A DNA stretch of 64,000 nucleotides from Streptomyces sp. ALI-76-A (GTDB lineage Bacteria; Actinomycetota; Actinomycetes; Streptomycetales; Streptomycetaceae), in contig NZ_JASVWB010000004.1 in assembly GCF_030287445.1 (NCBI RefSeq), positions 1,178,001 to 1,242,000 of the forward strand, in the 5' to 3' direction. The notes beneath the pieces were generated by a model. It did not search any database, had not been told where the DNA came from, and worked only from the letters and a program-made list of their open reading frames with translations. A program made the translations under genes and the position numbers. Each line of letters begins with the position of its first letter. Positions within the stretch are counted from its first letter, which is position 1. Of the stretch, positions 10,163-17,792 are shown one piece after another.

Positions 10163-10196
10163 GAGCCGTGTAACGGGAGACTGTTACGCACGGTTC
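10163..10196 (+). ncRNA. Group II intron domain V (catalytic hairpin)
   Basis: A 34-nt element starting GAGCCGTG and ending GCACGGTTC, with complementary arms, an internal bulge and the catalytic AGC triad at 10164-10166. This is the canonical domain V size and is the ribozyme active site. Confidence 0.88.
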
Positions 10197-10639
10197 TGTG
10201 GGAGCCGGAGGGGGAAGTTCCCTCCGGCTACCCGACCCGACGAGCTTCATCCCCGGCGCCGGTGCGGTGAAGTCGCGGGCGATCAGGTCCGGGGCGGGCA
10301 CCGCCCTTTTGGCCGGGCGGGTCAGGCTGCGGCGCTTGCGCCGTGTGACGCCACTGATGCCGCGTTCGCGCATGACGCGCTCGATCCGTTTGCGGTTCAC
10401 GGGGTGTCCGAGCCGGCGCAGTCCGGCGTGGATGCGCGGCACTCCATAGGCGCCGCGGGAGGCGAGGTGCAGCACGGTGATCTCGTGCGCCAGGACGTCG
10501 TCCGCGGCCTGCTTCGCCCGCCTGGTCTTCTCTCCGGTCAGCCATGCGTAGAAGGAGGAGCGGGCCACCTTCAGCAGCCGGCACAGCAGAGCAACATGGT
10601 GGGTGGTCTTCTCCGCCTCGATGAACGCGTACACCTCGC

Positions 10640-10945
10640 TCATCGATCGCTCTCCTTCGCGAAGAAGACCGCCGGTTTTCGCAGCACCTCGATCGTCTCC
10701 GCCTGCTCGGCAGCCAGCCTCCGCAGCCGGCGCAGCTCTTCGCGCTCGGCGGTTGTCAGCTCTCCCGGCGCCCCCTGCCCGCGGTCGATCTCATCCTGCT
10801 TGACCCAGTTCCGCAGGCCCTCGGCGCTGACCCCGAGCTGCCGGGCCACCTCGGTGACGGTCTTCCCGGAGGAGTGCACGAGAGCGACTGCGTCCCGTTT
10901 GAACTCCGCCGTGTACCGCCTGCTGCGGTTGCTCTTACTTCCCAC
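10640..10945 (-). CDS. IS3-family orfA (helix-turn-helix transposase subunit)
   Basis: A 101-aa protein with the classic IS3 OrfA layout: RRYTAEFKRDAVALVHSSGK, helix-turn-helix TVTEVARQLGVSAEGLRNWV, then a leucine-rich coiled coil (EREELRRLRRLAAEQAETIEVL). Its TGA overlaps the orfB ATG. It binds the IS ends and normally makes a frameshift fusion with OrfB. It appears intact although orfB is broken. Confidence 0.85.
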   Translation of the reverse strand: MGSKSNRSRRYTAEFKRDAVALVHSSGKTVTEVARQLGVSAEGLRNWVKQDEIDRGQGAPGELTTAEREELRRLRRLAAEQAETIEVLRKPAVFFAKESDR

Positions 10946-10993
10946 CTGGCACTACTTCCTCTGGAACCTCACGTCCCAGTCTCCAGGTGTCCA

Positions 10994-11385
10994 ACATCAA
11001 GGGGAAGGTTCAGCTCCGGCCTGGTGGGGGCGTCGGGTCGCAGCCAGTTGCTCACGTCCACCGCGAGCACGATCCGCCCGTCGGCGGCACGCGGCAGTGG
11101 CGTGGAGGCCAGCAGCCGACGCAGGCGACGCGGCTCGAGCCAGCCGTGATTGACCGCGTCGTACATCGCCCCGTGCCCGCGCCGGTGCTTGGCCGTGAGC
11201 GTCAACTCGACCAGCGACGTCACCGGGCCGTCCGAGCACAGCACCGCGTCGGTGAGCTCGAAGAGCGCATCCGCCCGGGTGTAGAGGCAGTCGTAGAACT
11301 GGACACGAAAGTGGGACAGGACGCCCAACGCGGCGTCAGCGGTCTGTTCAGCGGCGAGACTTTTCACCAGCGGCCGTTCCTTCAC
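10994..11385 (-). pseudogene. IS701-like transposase N-terminal fragment
   Basis: An ORF beginning MKERPLVKSLAAEQ carries the conserved start of a DDE transposase family common in Streptomyces: VQFYDCLYTRADALFELTDA, PVTSLVELTL, RRGHGAMYDA and LAVDVSNWLRPDAPT. The first catalytic Asp region is present, but the protein ends where the IS3 end at 10993 joins. About two thirds of the gene is missing. Confidence 0.65.
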
Positions 11386-11916
11386 GCGACGTTGCTCGAC
11401 ACCTCGAAGCGTGAAGAGCGGCCGCCCTGCTGTCCCGGGAATGAACCAAGATCAGCGGGTCAGGTGAACGGCCGAGGTTAAACACCAAGCTCAGCAAGAG
11501 ACATGCCTCCGAGGCGCACGACCAGCACAAATACACCTGACTGACGACCCGGCACTGCCAACCCCCACTGACACCAAACCGGCACATCGCATCCTGCTGG
11601 TCTGCTGTTCGGGAGGCCCTGTCCGTATGCGCCAAGCGCCCCACGATCACCCAATTGGGACTCCCGTTCGACGCGCATCTCTCAAGATCGGAAAGACAAC
11701 GGCTACACATGCATCCGGTCGGTGCTCAGGTCGCAGCCCACTCGGCGTACCTCCGAATCTGACCCTCCTCGCGGGCTGCGGCCTCCCAGGTTTGTGTAGC
11801 GAAACGGGACCGGAATCGGTCCCGATGTCGTCGGTACCGCGGTCATCGTCGACGAAGGCTGAGGAGCGGGCCTCGCAGCAAAGGCGCCAGACCCGACTCT
11901 TCACGAGGCCCCGGAA
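11386..11916. other. Intergenic region without recognisable gene
   Basis: No ORF with plausible start, codon bias and family resemblance was found. It contains one copy of an ~85% identical 68-bp repeat (11605-11672). Just before it, a 32-base stretch (about 11559-11590) resembles sequence at about 13073-13113. Confidence 0.5.
11605..11672. repeat. Diverged 68-bp repeat, copy 1
   Basis: Begins CTGTTCGGGAGGCCCT and ends GTTCGAC. It differs at 10 of 68 positions from copy 2 at 12399-12466. The surrounding sequence is unrelated, so this is a discrete duplicated element of unknown nature, possibly an old mobile-element end. Confidence 0.55.
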
Positions 11917-12150
11917 TCAGTTGTCGAGCAGCGGCCTCGTACCCAACTCGAAGTCCTGGTTGCACTTCACGCCCTGCAGATTGTCGACAATGACGTCAGA
12001 CGGGTTGTCCTGCCCTCGGTCATCGCCGGAGTCAGGGCCGATCACCGTACAGAAGTTGCCAATGTGATCGCCGCCATGGGCGACCCCGCCACTGAGGACC
12101 ATCCCACCGACCATGACTGCTACGGCCGCGGCCTTCTTGAGCTTGGCCAT
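11917..12150 (-). CDS. Small secreted protein of unknown function
   Basis: A 77-aa protein from ATG 12150 (preceded on the minus strand by GGAGGA; the adjacent ATG 12153 is too close to it). It has an N-terminal signal peptide (AKLKKAAAVAVMVGGMVLSG, cleavage near VAHG). The mature part is about 50 residues and acidic, with two cysteines (NFCTV, VKCNQ) that could form one disulphide. Size and shape resemble other small secreted two-cysteine Streptomyces proteins, but there is no recognisable family motif. Function unknown. Confidence 0.6.
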   Translation of the reverse strand: MAKLKKAAAVAVMVGGMVLSGGVAHGGDHIGNFCTVIGPDSGDDRGQDNPSDVIVDNLQGVKCNQDFELGTRPLLDN

Positions 12151-12398
12151 CATTCCTCCAGTTCCTTCGCGCGCCGGATCCTTTACGGACCAGGAATCAG
12201 TCACAGAAAGTAACAGATTTCTTACTCGCCGTTTCGATCCTTGGTCGGGTAGCCCGGCTGCCGGGACCAGCAGCGTTTCCGAACCGATGAGCCAGGCAGT
12301 CACACTCCCGGGCAAACCGAACTGGACTGACCAGACACCGACACGGAAGACTGCAGCACCAGGGCCCTCCTGCTGCTCGGTGATTCGACACCAACGAG

Positions 12399-12466
12399 CT
12401 GTTCAGGAGGCCCTACCCCCATGCGCCCAGCGCCCCGCGACCACCCAATCGGGACTCCTGTTCGAC
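12399..12466. repeat. Diverged 68-bp repeat, copy 2
   Basis: Begins CTGTTCAGGAGGCCCT and ends GTTCGAC; the partner of 11605-11672. It lies just beyond the 3' end of the tpg pseudogene. Confidence 0.55.
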
Positions 12467-12489
12467 CTGTAGGCAGCACGCCGCACCGC

Positions 12490-12937
12490 CTACAGGCCGA
12501 ACTCGACGTGCTCGACGTCCGTGAATTCCACTTCCAGGCCGTGGGCGTGGCGGCCGCCGTCGCGGAAGTACATCTCTCCCAGGCCTTCGGCGGCGATGTC
12601 GCGCAGCTGCCGCTCGCTCGCGCCGGCCTCTTGGGCGTCGAAGAGGCGGGCCGCCTACTGCGGGGGCAGGGCGAGGGTGAGGTGCCGGATGCGTGCGTCG
12701 TCGGTGGTGCCGGGAGCTGCGGTGAAGCCGAAGCGGGCGCGGGTGTCGACGACCAGCCGGTGGTGGTGGCGGCCTGCTTCCTGGCTTCGGCCCGGATGCG
12801 GGGCTGCCAGCGCTGGCGCACGGCGCTGTGCGAGGTCGGCGCGGGGCCGGCGGATCTGGTCCTTCACGTACCGCTCTACGGTGCGCTGCGAGATGCCGAG
12901 GGCGTCGGCCACGGCGCGGGGGCCTGCGATGTGCCCT
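12490..12937 (-). pseudogene. tpg: Telomere terminal protein Tpg pseudogene
   Basis: Reading the minus strand across several frames gives the Tpg core: ADALGISQRTVERYVKDQIR, then WQPRIRAEARKQAATTTG, VVDTRARFGFTAAPGTTDD, IRHLTLALPPQ, AARLFDAQEAGASERQLRDI, EGLGEMYF and a C-terminus EFTDVEHVEFGL. Frameshifts separate the first three blocks, and a TAC-to-TAG change interrupts after LPPQ. The N-terminal ~40 residues are not visible. Tpg caps the 5' ends of linear Streptomyces replicons, so this copy is a non-functional relic. No partner tap gene is seen. Confidence 0.75.
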
Positions 12938-13210
12938 CGTCGTGGCAGTGAGCCACCTGGCGATATGCCGCCTCATGACAGCCGCCAGGTCGCGAAAATG
13001 CCATCCCCCGTCAGGCGCAAGCTACAGCCACAGACCGACCACCAGCAGGAACATGGCTTTCCTGGCCTGCGCTCACTGCCACACCCTCACTGACGCGAAG
13101 CCGACACATCGCATCGTTCGCCGTTCACGTACGGGTGACACAGCACATTTCCACGCAGCAGTGGGGGAATACGTCGTGCGACTCATTCGCCACTCGTGAA
13201 AGGCCCGCCC

Positions 13211-13366
13211 ATGCGCCGTATCGCCGCCCTCATCCTCGGGACCGGAGCACTCCTCATGCTCACCACCACCACCACCGCAGCAGCCGCCCCCGCCCAACTC
13301 GACGGCCTCACGGGCGCCCTCGGCGGCCTCACCGGTGGCCTCCCCATCGTCGGTAGCCTCCTCTGA
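13211..13366 (+). CDS. Very small secreted peptide
   Basis: A 51-aa ORF starting at ATG 13211, seven bases after GAAAGG. The N-terminal half is a signal peptide (MRRIAALILGTGALLML, TTTTTAAAAPAQ). The mature ~23 residues are glycine/leucine-rich and uncharged apart from one Asp (LDGLTGALGGLTGGLPIVGS). Such hydrophobic Gly/Leu peptides are known among small secreted Streptomyces proteins, but no function can be assigned. Confidence 0.5.
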   Translation: MRRIAALILGTGALLMLTTTTTAAAAPAQLDGLTGALGGLTGGLPIVGSLL

Positions 13367-13369
13367 CCT

Positions 13370-13750
13370 CGAGCTGACGGCCGCTGTCGCGGTCGGACAG
13401 GTACGCCGGGGCGACTTCAAGGATCAGCTCCCCGATCGCGTGCGTGCCGGCGGCGAGGTCATCGACCAGGTCGCGGCGAGGGCGCGGGCGACATCCAGAA
13501 GCCGGTACACCTGCGCACGGGAGACGCCGAACTCCGCGGCGCAGTACGCCTCCCACGAGCCGTAGCCGAGCGGCACCCAGACCCGGACGGCGTGCGCATC
13601 GCGGACCCGGGCGGCGAGCACCGCCACGGAGCGCCGGACGTCGTCCATCGCCTCCCGCAGCCCGGCCGTCACCTGGCAGGCCTGCGCGGTCGTCAACGAC
13701 GGCCTCGCCGGTCCGGCAACATCGTCCTGCTCCTGGTCGTGCTTGCCCAT
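13370..13750 (-). pseudogene. Small DNA-binding-type protein gene, frameshifted
   Basis: From ATG 13750 (MGKHDQEQ) the frame encodes LTTAQACQVTAGLREAMDDV and WVPLGYGSWEAYCAAEFGVS, then a helix-turn-helix-like AQVYRLLDVARALAA. Coding then jumps frame to RDLVDDLAAGTHAIGELILE, APAYLSDRDSGRQ. Similar Streptomyces proteins, often near mobile DNA, are longer. The broken frame and the overlap with the neighbouring small ORF suggest decay. Confidence 0.45.
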
Positions 13751-13992
13751 GACGCCATCGTCCTGCACACCGGCGAGCTGGACCAGGGCGTACGGAAGCA
13801 TGGCTTCATCGACGACTCACGCCCGCAGTTGTTCACGACTGCGGGAGGCGCCTGCCGTGCCGGGATGCCGATTTCGACGAGACCGGGAGGCGGCCGCTGG
13901 CACTCGGCAACAGCGCAACGCCAGCTGCCGCCTGCGCCCGTAGTCAGCGCTTTGCCCCGCGGGCTCTCGGCGGTTCAGCCCGACAGGCTCAA
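13751..13992. other. Intergenic, no recognised feature
   Basis: No supported gene or RNA is seen between the helix-turn-helix remnant and the CTAG target duplication of the IS1380-type element. Confidence 0.4.
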
Positions 13993-13996
13993 CTAG

Positions 13997-15657
13997 CCTC
14001 GATCTTTCGTGACGGTCCGCCGACGGAGTCGGTGGGCCGTTTCGCTTTCGGTGGCTGATGCCGGGCAGGCTGTGGGCCCGAGTGTCGCGTCGGGTGGGCG
14101 CCGGGTTCCACTGCTCCGGGTGGGGTGGTGCTACTCGCAGGGGTAGGGAAGCTGCTGGTCAGCCCGGGTTCGGCAGGAGTGCGAGCCGTGCGAGGGCGTC
14201 TGTGATCTCCCGGGTCCAGGGCCAGTGGCGGGCGAGGCGGAGGATGCGGCGCCGGCCGGTGGTGACGAGCTGGGCGGCTGCGGAGAACAGGCGGAAGCGG
14301 AGGCGGCGGGGTTCCCAGAGCCGGGTCTGGCCGGTCAGGGCGAGCATGGGCATCCAGGCCAGCAGGTCGAGAGCGATCTGGACGATCTCCAGCCAGACCT
14401 TGTTCTGTGCGGTGTCGTGCAGGGGCAGGTTCCGCAGGCCCGTCGCGCGGGCAGCTCGGATGCGGTCCTCGGCCCGGGCCCGCAGCCGGTGACGGAGCTC
14501 GAGTTCGGCGATGGGACGGCCGGCGGTGTTGGTGGCAAAGCAGGTGATCCGCGTGCCGTCCGCATCCGTGATTCTCAACTGGGCCCCGGGATGCGGCCGT
14601 TCCTTGCGGACGATCAGCCGCATGCCCTTCGGCCAGCCCTCAAGCAGGTCGCCGGTGAGTTCAGCGACCCAGGCCCCGTCGCGGACCTCGCCGCCGGTCT
14701 CGACGGCCGGCGTCCATGCCGATGCCGGGATCTTCAGAACGTGCTGGTGAATGGCCTCGGTGATCACCATGCCGACCGAGTAGGACAGCCAACGCCCGCG
14801 CTGGGCGAGCCAGGCGACGAACTCGTGGGTGCCGCCCGCGGAATCGCAGCGGATCAAGGTCTGTCGCCCGCGCCGGTACTTCGTGGGCAGCTGGGCGAGG
14901 GAGAGGCGGGCGGCCTCGATGTGGTCGGCGGCCGTGTTCGAGCCCGCGTTGCCCGCCCTCAGAAGGCAGGCGACAGGTTCACTGGTGCCACCGGGGCCGT
15001 GGTCGACGAAGCCCATCAGCGGGTGGTGACCGTAGGTCTTCTTCCAGGTCGGGGCGGCGTCCTGCTTGTCCGAGTGGGCGATGACCAGCACTCCGTCCAG
15101 ATCCACGGTGACTTGCCCACCGGCGTCCGGAGCCCGGTCGCGGGCCAACGTCCAGACCCGGACGCGGACTTCGGACCGGGCCGCGCGGATGGCGGTCAGT
15201 GCCTTCTCGCTCGAGGCGGCAAGGGTGTCGATCAGGCGGGAGACCGTCGGGTCGGAGGCGACCGGCCCGAACACGGCCGGCTCGGCCCGCAGCGTTGCGA
15301 TGTCGGCGAGACAGTCCCCGCCGAGTGCGACCGCCAGCGCGACGTCCAGGAGGATCTTGGCCGGGTCGTGGACGGCCCGCGGCTTCCGCCACGGAGCAAG
15401 CGCTGAGGACAACACCCGGTCGAGACCGGCTTTGCGGACCGTTTCGACCAGCAGGACGGACCCGGCCTGGGAGAAGACCTGACGGCCGTCACCCTGAACA
15501 CGCACAAGGGGATAGGAACCTATAGGCTGCTTCACCTGGAAAGTGCCTCTGGTTTCAGCGGGAACAAGGACCTCGACAATCCTCATTCTTGCTGGTCAGG
15601 GGCACTTTTTGCTGAGCTGACCACCTGCCGGACAGCCTGCTTCATGAAAGCGCGAGG
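13997..15657 (-). mobile_element. IS1380-family insertion sequence, intact, with CTAG target duplication
   Basis: Ends CCTCGATCTTTCGTGA (13997) and the reverse complement CCTCGCGCTTTCATGA at 15657 form the terminal inverted repeats. CTAG occurs immediately outside both ends (13993-13996, 15658-15661). Length is 1661 bp with one transposase. It inserted into an older IS1380-type transposase, whose N-terminus lies to the right. Confidence 0.88.
14159..15586 (-). CDS. IS1380-family transposase
   Basis: A 475-aa full-length DDE transposase. Visible features: VSRLIDTLAASSEKAL, the catalytic region VTVDLDGVLVIAHSDKQDAA, RCDSAGGTHEFVAWLAQRG (second Asp), and the C-terminal acidic helix region (RARAEDRIRAARATGLRNLP). 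The frame is uninterrupted and both IS ends and the target duplication are present, so the element may be mobile. Confidence 0.9.
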   Translation of the reverse strand: MRIVEVLVPAETRGTFQVKQPIGSYPLVRVQGDGRQVFSQAGSVLLVETVRKAGLDRVLSSALAPWRKPRAVHDPAKILLDVALAVALGGDCLADIATLRAEPAVFGPVASDPTVSRLIDTLAASSEKALTAIRAARSEVRVRVWTLARDRAPDAGGQVTVDLDGVLVIAHSDKQDAAPTWKKTYGHHPLMGFVDHGPGGTSEPVACLLRAGNAGSNTAADHIEAARLSLAQLPTKYRRGRQTLIRCDSAGGTHEFVAWLAQRGRWLSYSVGMVITEAIHQHVLKIPASAWTPAVETGGEVRDGAWVAELTGDLLEGWPKGMRLIVRKERPHPGAQLRITDADGTRITCFATNTAGRPIAELELRHRLRARAEDRIRAARATGLRNLPLHDTAQNKVWLEIVQIALDLLAWMPMLALTGQTRLWEPRRLRFRLFSAAAQLVTTGRRRILRLARHWPWTREITDALARLALLPNPG

Positions 15658-15797
15658 CTAGGGTCCATCTCCCCGACCATCGCGGGCAGACCGCACCGCT
15701 CGGCCAGCCGCACCACCGGCTCCAGCCTGCCGTACGCGATCAGGTTCGGATCGTCGAACGCGGATGAGACTGCCGCCGCGGCATGGGAAGATTGCAT
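15658..15797 (-). pseudogene. N-terminal fragment of a second IS1380-family transposase
   Basis: From ATG 15797 the minus strand encodes MQSSHAAAAVSSAFDDPNLI, then VVRLAERCGLPAMVGEM, the usual start of another IS1380 subgroup. It is cut at the CTAG duplication of the inserted element. The rest of the gene is not found on the far side, so material was also deleted. Its own outer end may lie near 15860 (CGCAAGGCACTT). Confidence 0.65.
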
Positions 15798-16051
15798 CTC
15801 GGAAGTGCCTTGTCGATCGTGCCTGATGTGGTCCTAGACAAACCCCATCATCGCAGGTCGCAAGGCACTTCTTCGTTTCCGGATCCACCGGCATCAAGCC
15901 GGTGGATCCGGGCTGAAACTGCGCAGTGCTCAACCAACCTGCACACATCGTGAAGACGGCAAACGGCTGTGGCGGCCTGCCGGCCGCCCCTTCGTGAGGC
16001 CGGTCAGCGGCTCAGCTTTCGACATGAGCCGAGAAGGCTCACCATGGAGAT
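15798..16051. other. Leader/end of IS1380-type remnant and intergenic DNA
   Basis: Contains a GTGCCTTGTCGATCGTGCC / GCAAGGCACTT pair of possible IS-end sequences (15807-15870) and an inverted repeat around GGATCCACCGGC...GCCGGTGGATCC (15883-15909). No gene recognised. Confidence 0.4.
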
Positions 16052-16279
16052 ATGGAGGTGATCGGGCTCATCCTGGCCGCCACTGCGGCCATCTACACGG
16101 CGCTGTCGTATCATCGGCCACCCGTGCCGAGGCAGGCGTCGCAGAGCGCAGGACCGATACGCACTGATGAGCAAGCTCCCCCTACGCCGAGCCAGGATGG
16201 AGCAACAGACCCAGCAGCGCCTACGTCGCCTTCGGGGGAGGTCAGGGGGCTTCGGACACGCGACATCCTGCTCCTGTGA
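16052..16279 (+). CDS. Possible small membrane protein
   Basis: A 75-aa ORF: MEVIGLILAATAAIYTALSY is one hydrophobic helix, followed by a Pro/Ser/Thr-rich polar tail. A GGAGAT sequence precedes it. There is no family resemblance. The call rests on the helix and start context only, and it may be spurious. Confidence 0.3.
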   Translation: MEVIGLILAATAAIYTALSYHRPPVPRQASQSAGPIRTDEQAPPTPSQDGATDPAAPTSPSGEVRGLRTRDILLL

Positions 16280-16450
16280 TCACGGTGTGGAGTGGATTAC
16301 GGTCGGTAGTCTCCAACTCGTCCCTGACGTGGCGGTGGTGATCGGCGGAGTCGCGTCAATCCTGGCAGTCCTCGCCTTCCGAACCCGCTGGTGAAGCCGG
16401 GTTCCCCGCTTCGGGTCGACCCTGGAACCGTGGCAGAATCCGAGCTGCTA

Positions 16451-17570
16451 AGTGAGCGTTTGGTTCTCGGTTGTCCGTTTCATTTGGCTTAGCTGTCGCG
16501 CCAGTTGGTGGTCGTTTCGTGGGTGAGGCGGCGGGTCATGAGGTTGATGGCGGCGAGTTGGATCATGGCTGCTGAGCGGTGGGGGTGGGTTTCGTAGTCG
16601 CGGGCCAGGCGGCGGTGGTGCATGAGCCAGCCGAGGGTGCGTTCGACGACCCAGCGGCGGGGCTGGACGTGGAAGCCGCGGGTGGTGGGGTCCCGTTGGA
16701 CGATTTCGAGGTCGATGCCGAGGTGGGCGGCGTGTTCGACGGCTTTGGTCTTGTAGCCGTTGTCGGCCCAGGCTTTGGTGATGGTGGGGTGGCGCTCGCG
16801 GACTTTGGTCAGGAGTTGGGTGCCGGCGGCGGAGTCGTGGACGCTGGCGGCGGTGACGGTGACGGCCAGCAGGAGGCCGAGCGTGTCGGTGACGATGTGC
16901 CGCTTGCGTCCGATGATTTTCTTGGCGGGGTCGATGCCTTGGCTGGTCAGGTGGACGGTGGCGGAGGTTTTGATGCTCTGACTGTCGATCAGACAGGCGC
17001 TGGGTTCGCTGGTGCGGCCTTCGGCCTGGCGGACTTTGCCGCGTAAGAGGCCGGTGAGCTGGTCGAAGATGCCGTCGGCTTCCCAGTGGGCGAAGTAGCC
17101 GTAGACGGTCTGGTGGGGTGGGAAGTCGTGGGGCAGGTAGCGCCAGGGGATGCCGGTGCGGTCGACGTAGAGGATGGCGTTCATCAGGGCGCGCAGGTCG
17201 TGGGTGGGTTTGCGGATGCCGTTGCGGGCCTGGCGCCATGCTTCGAGGGTGGGGCGGATGAGTTCCCAGCGGGCGTCGGACAGGTCGCTGGGGTAGGGCC
17301 GTAAGGGCTGCATGATGCCTGGGTATGCGGTGGCGGCCAGCCTGAGCAGGGCGTGTGCGGGGGTGTTGGGTGCACCGGGGCGTGCGTTCTCAATCTCGCG
17401 TGAACCGGTGGGTTTCTAAATGAGACGGGAGCTTTTGCAAGGAACCCGGCGCATAAGTGGTCGGCTGATTGCCGCAGAAGCCGTTTATCCGGCGTTTCGC
17501 TTGGTTCGGTGTTGTGTCTGGCCGCCGAAAATCGGCATGAACCATTCGATAGGCTAACCAAACGCTCACT
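16451..17570 (-). mobile_element. IS5-family insertion sequence, intact, TA target duplication
   Basis: Perfect inverted ends AGTGAGCGTTTGGTT (16451) and AACCAAACGCTCACT (17570) are flanked by TA on both sides (16449-16450, 17571-17572). Length is about 1120 bp with a full transposase. The right end stops ~220 bases before hypX, so the insertion displaced whatever lay upstream of the hydrogenase maturation operon. Confidence 0.85.
16489..17313 (-). CDS. IS5-family transposase
   Basis: A 274-aa single-frame DDE transposase. MQPLRPYPSDLSDARWELIR is the typical IS5 N-terminus. YRT-type DRTGIPWRYLPHDFPP, CLIDSQSIKTSATV (first Asp), WADNGYKTKAVEHA (second Asp) and RRWVVERTLGWLMHHRRLAR (Glu and the basic motif) follow. 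The catalytic set is complete, so the element is probably active. Confidence 0.92.
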   Translation of the reverse strand: MQPLRPYPSDLSDARWELIRPTLEAWRQARNGIRKPTHDLRALMNAILYVDRTGIPWRYLPHDFPPHQTVYGYFAHWEADGIFDQLTGLLRGKVRQAEGRTSEPSACLIDSQSIKTSATVHLTSQGIDPAKKIIGRKRHIVTDTLGLLLAVTVTAASVHDSAAGTQLLTKVRERHPTITKAWADNGYKTKAVEHAAHLGIDLEIVQRDPTTRGFHVQPRRWVVERTLGWLMHHRRLARDYETHPHRSAAMIQLAAINLMTRRLTHETTTNWRDS

Positions 17571-17792
17571 TAGCCTCCGACCATGACCACCACGTTGTCC
17601 CACTGCGGCGACGAACCGGCCACTGCCATCGACTCCTGGACCGGCGATCCGATCGGAGAGGCCTGCCTTGACAGGCGAGTGGCTCCCGGTGGGCTGCGGC
17701 GGGCGACCGTATGGAGGAACAGTGCGGGCGGGGGCGGCGAAACGCGGCGAGGGTCATTCCGGGCCTCGATCGAACCGGCAACACTGCCGCAT

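Larger units (their letters stand above)
8308..10236 (+). mobile_element. Group II intron with reverse transcriptase ORF, inserted antisense in IS3 orfB
   Basis: The 5' end GTGTG fits the GUGYG consensus, and the 3' end is AC after a domain VI-like hairpin at about 10200-10233. A 34-nt domain V lies at 10163-10196. Length is 1929 bp. The exons rejoin to an uninterrupted IS3 orfB codon frame (GGT GAC across the junction), which fixes both boundaries to the base. The encoded maturase is on the intron's sense strand but carries two frameshifts. Confidence 0.88.
7811..10643 (-). pseudogene. IS3-family orfB transposase, split by group II intron and frameshifted
   Basis: The gene starts at ATG 10643, overlapping the orfA stop (ATGA), and encodes MSEVYAFIEAEK to APGMKLVG down to 10237. 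After the intron it resumes at 8307 with DITYLPLADGKF and the rve integrase core (HTDHGAQYTS, YNTRRRHSSLGQRSP), ending at 7811. Joining 10237 directly to 8307 restores MKLVG-DITYLP in frame. A further one-base insertion near 8138 (between LAG and AVMH) breaks the frame. Because the intron lies on the opposite strand it cannot be spliced from this message, so the transposase is inactive. Confidence 0.8.
7801..10993 (-). mobile_element. IS3-family insertion sequence interrupted by a group II intron
   Basis: Ends TGGACAC (7801) and GTGTCCA (10993) are inverted. Between them lie orfA and orfB in minus orientation, and orfB is split by the intron at 8308-10236. No target duplication is visible, and the two flanks belong to different transposase fragments (IS1182-type left, IS701-type right). 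This suggests recombination or deletion after insertion. Without the intron the element would be about 1.26 kb, normal for IS3. Confidence 0.7.

Noticed and set aside
17583..17792. In-frame N-terminal extension of HypX from ATG 17583
   Set aside because: It lies directly at the IS5 end, has no resemblance to HypX proteins, and homology begins at ATG 17793.
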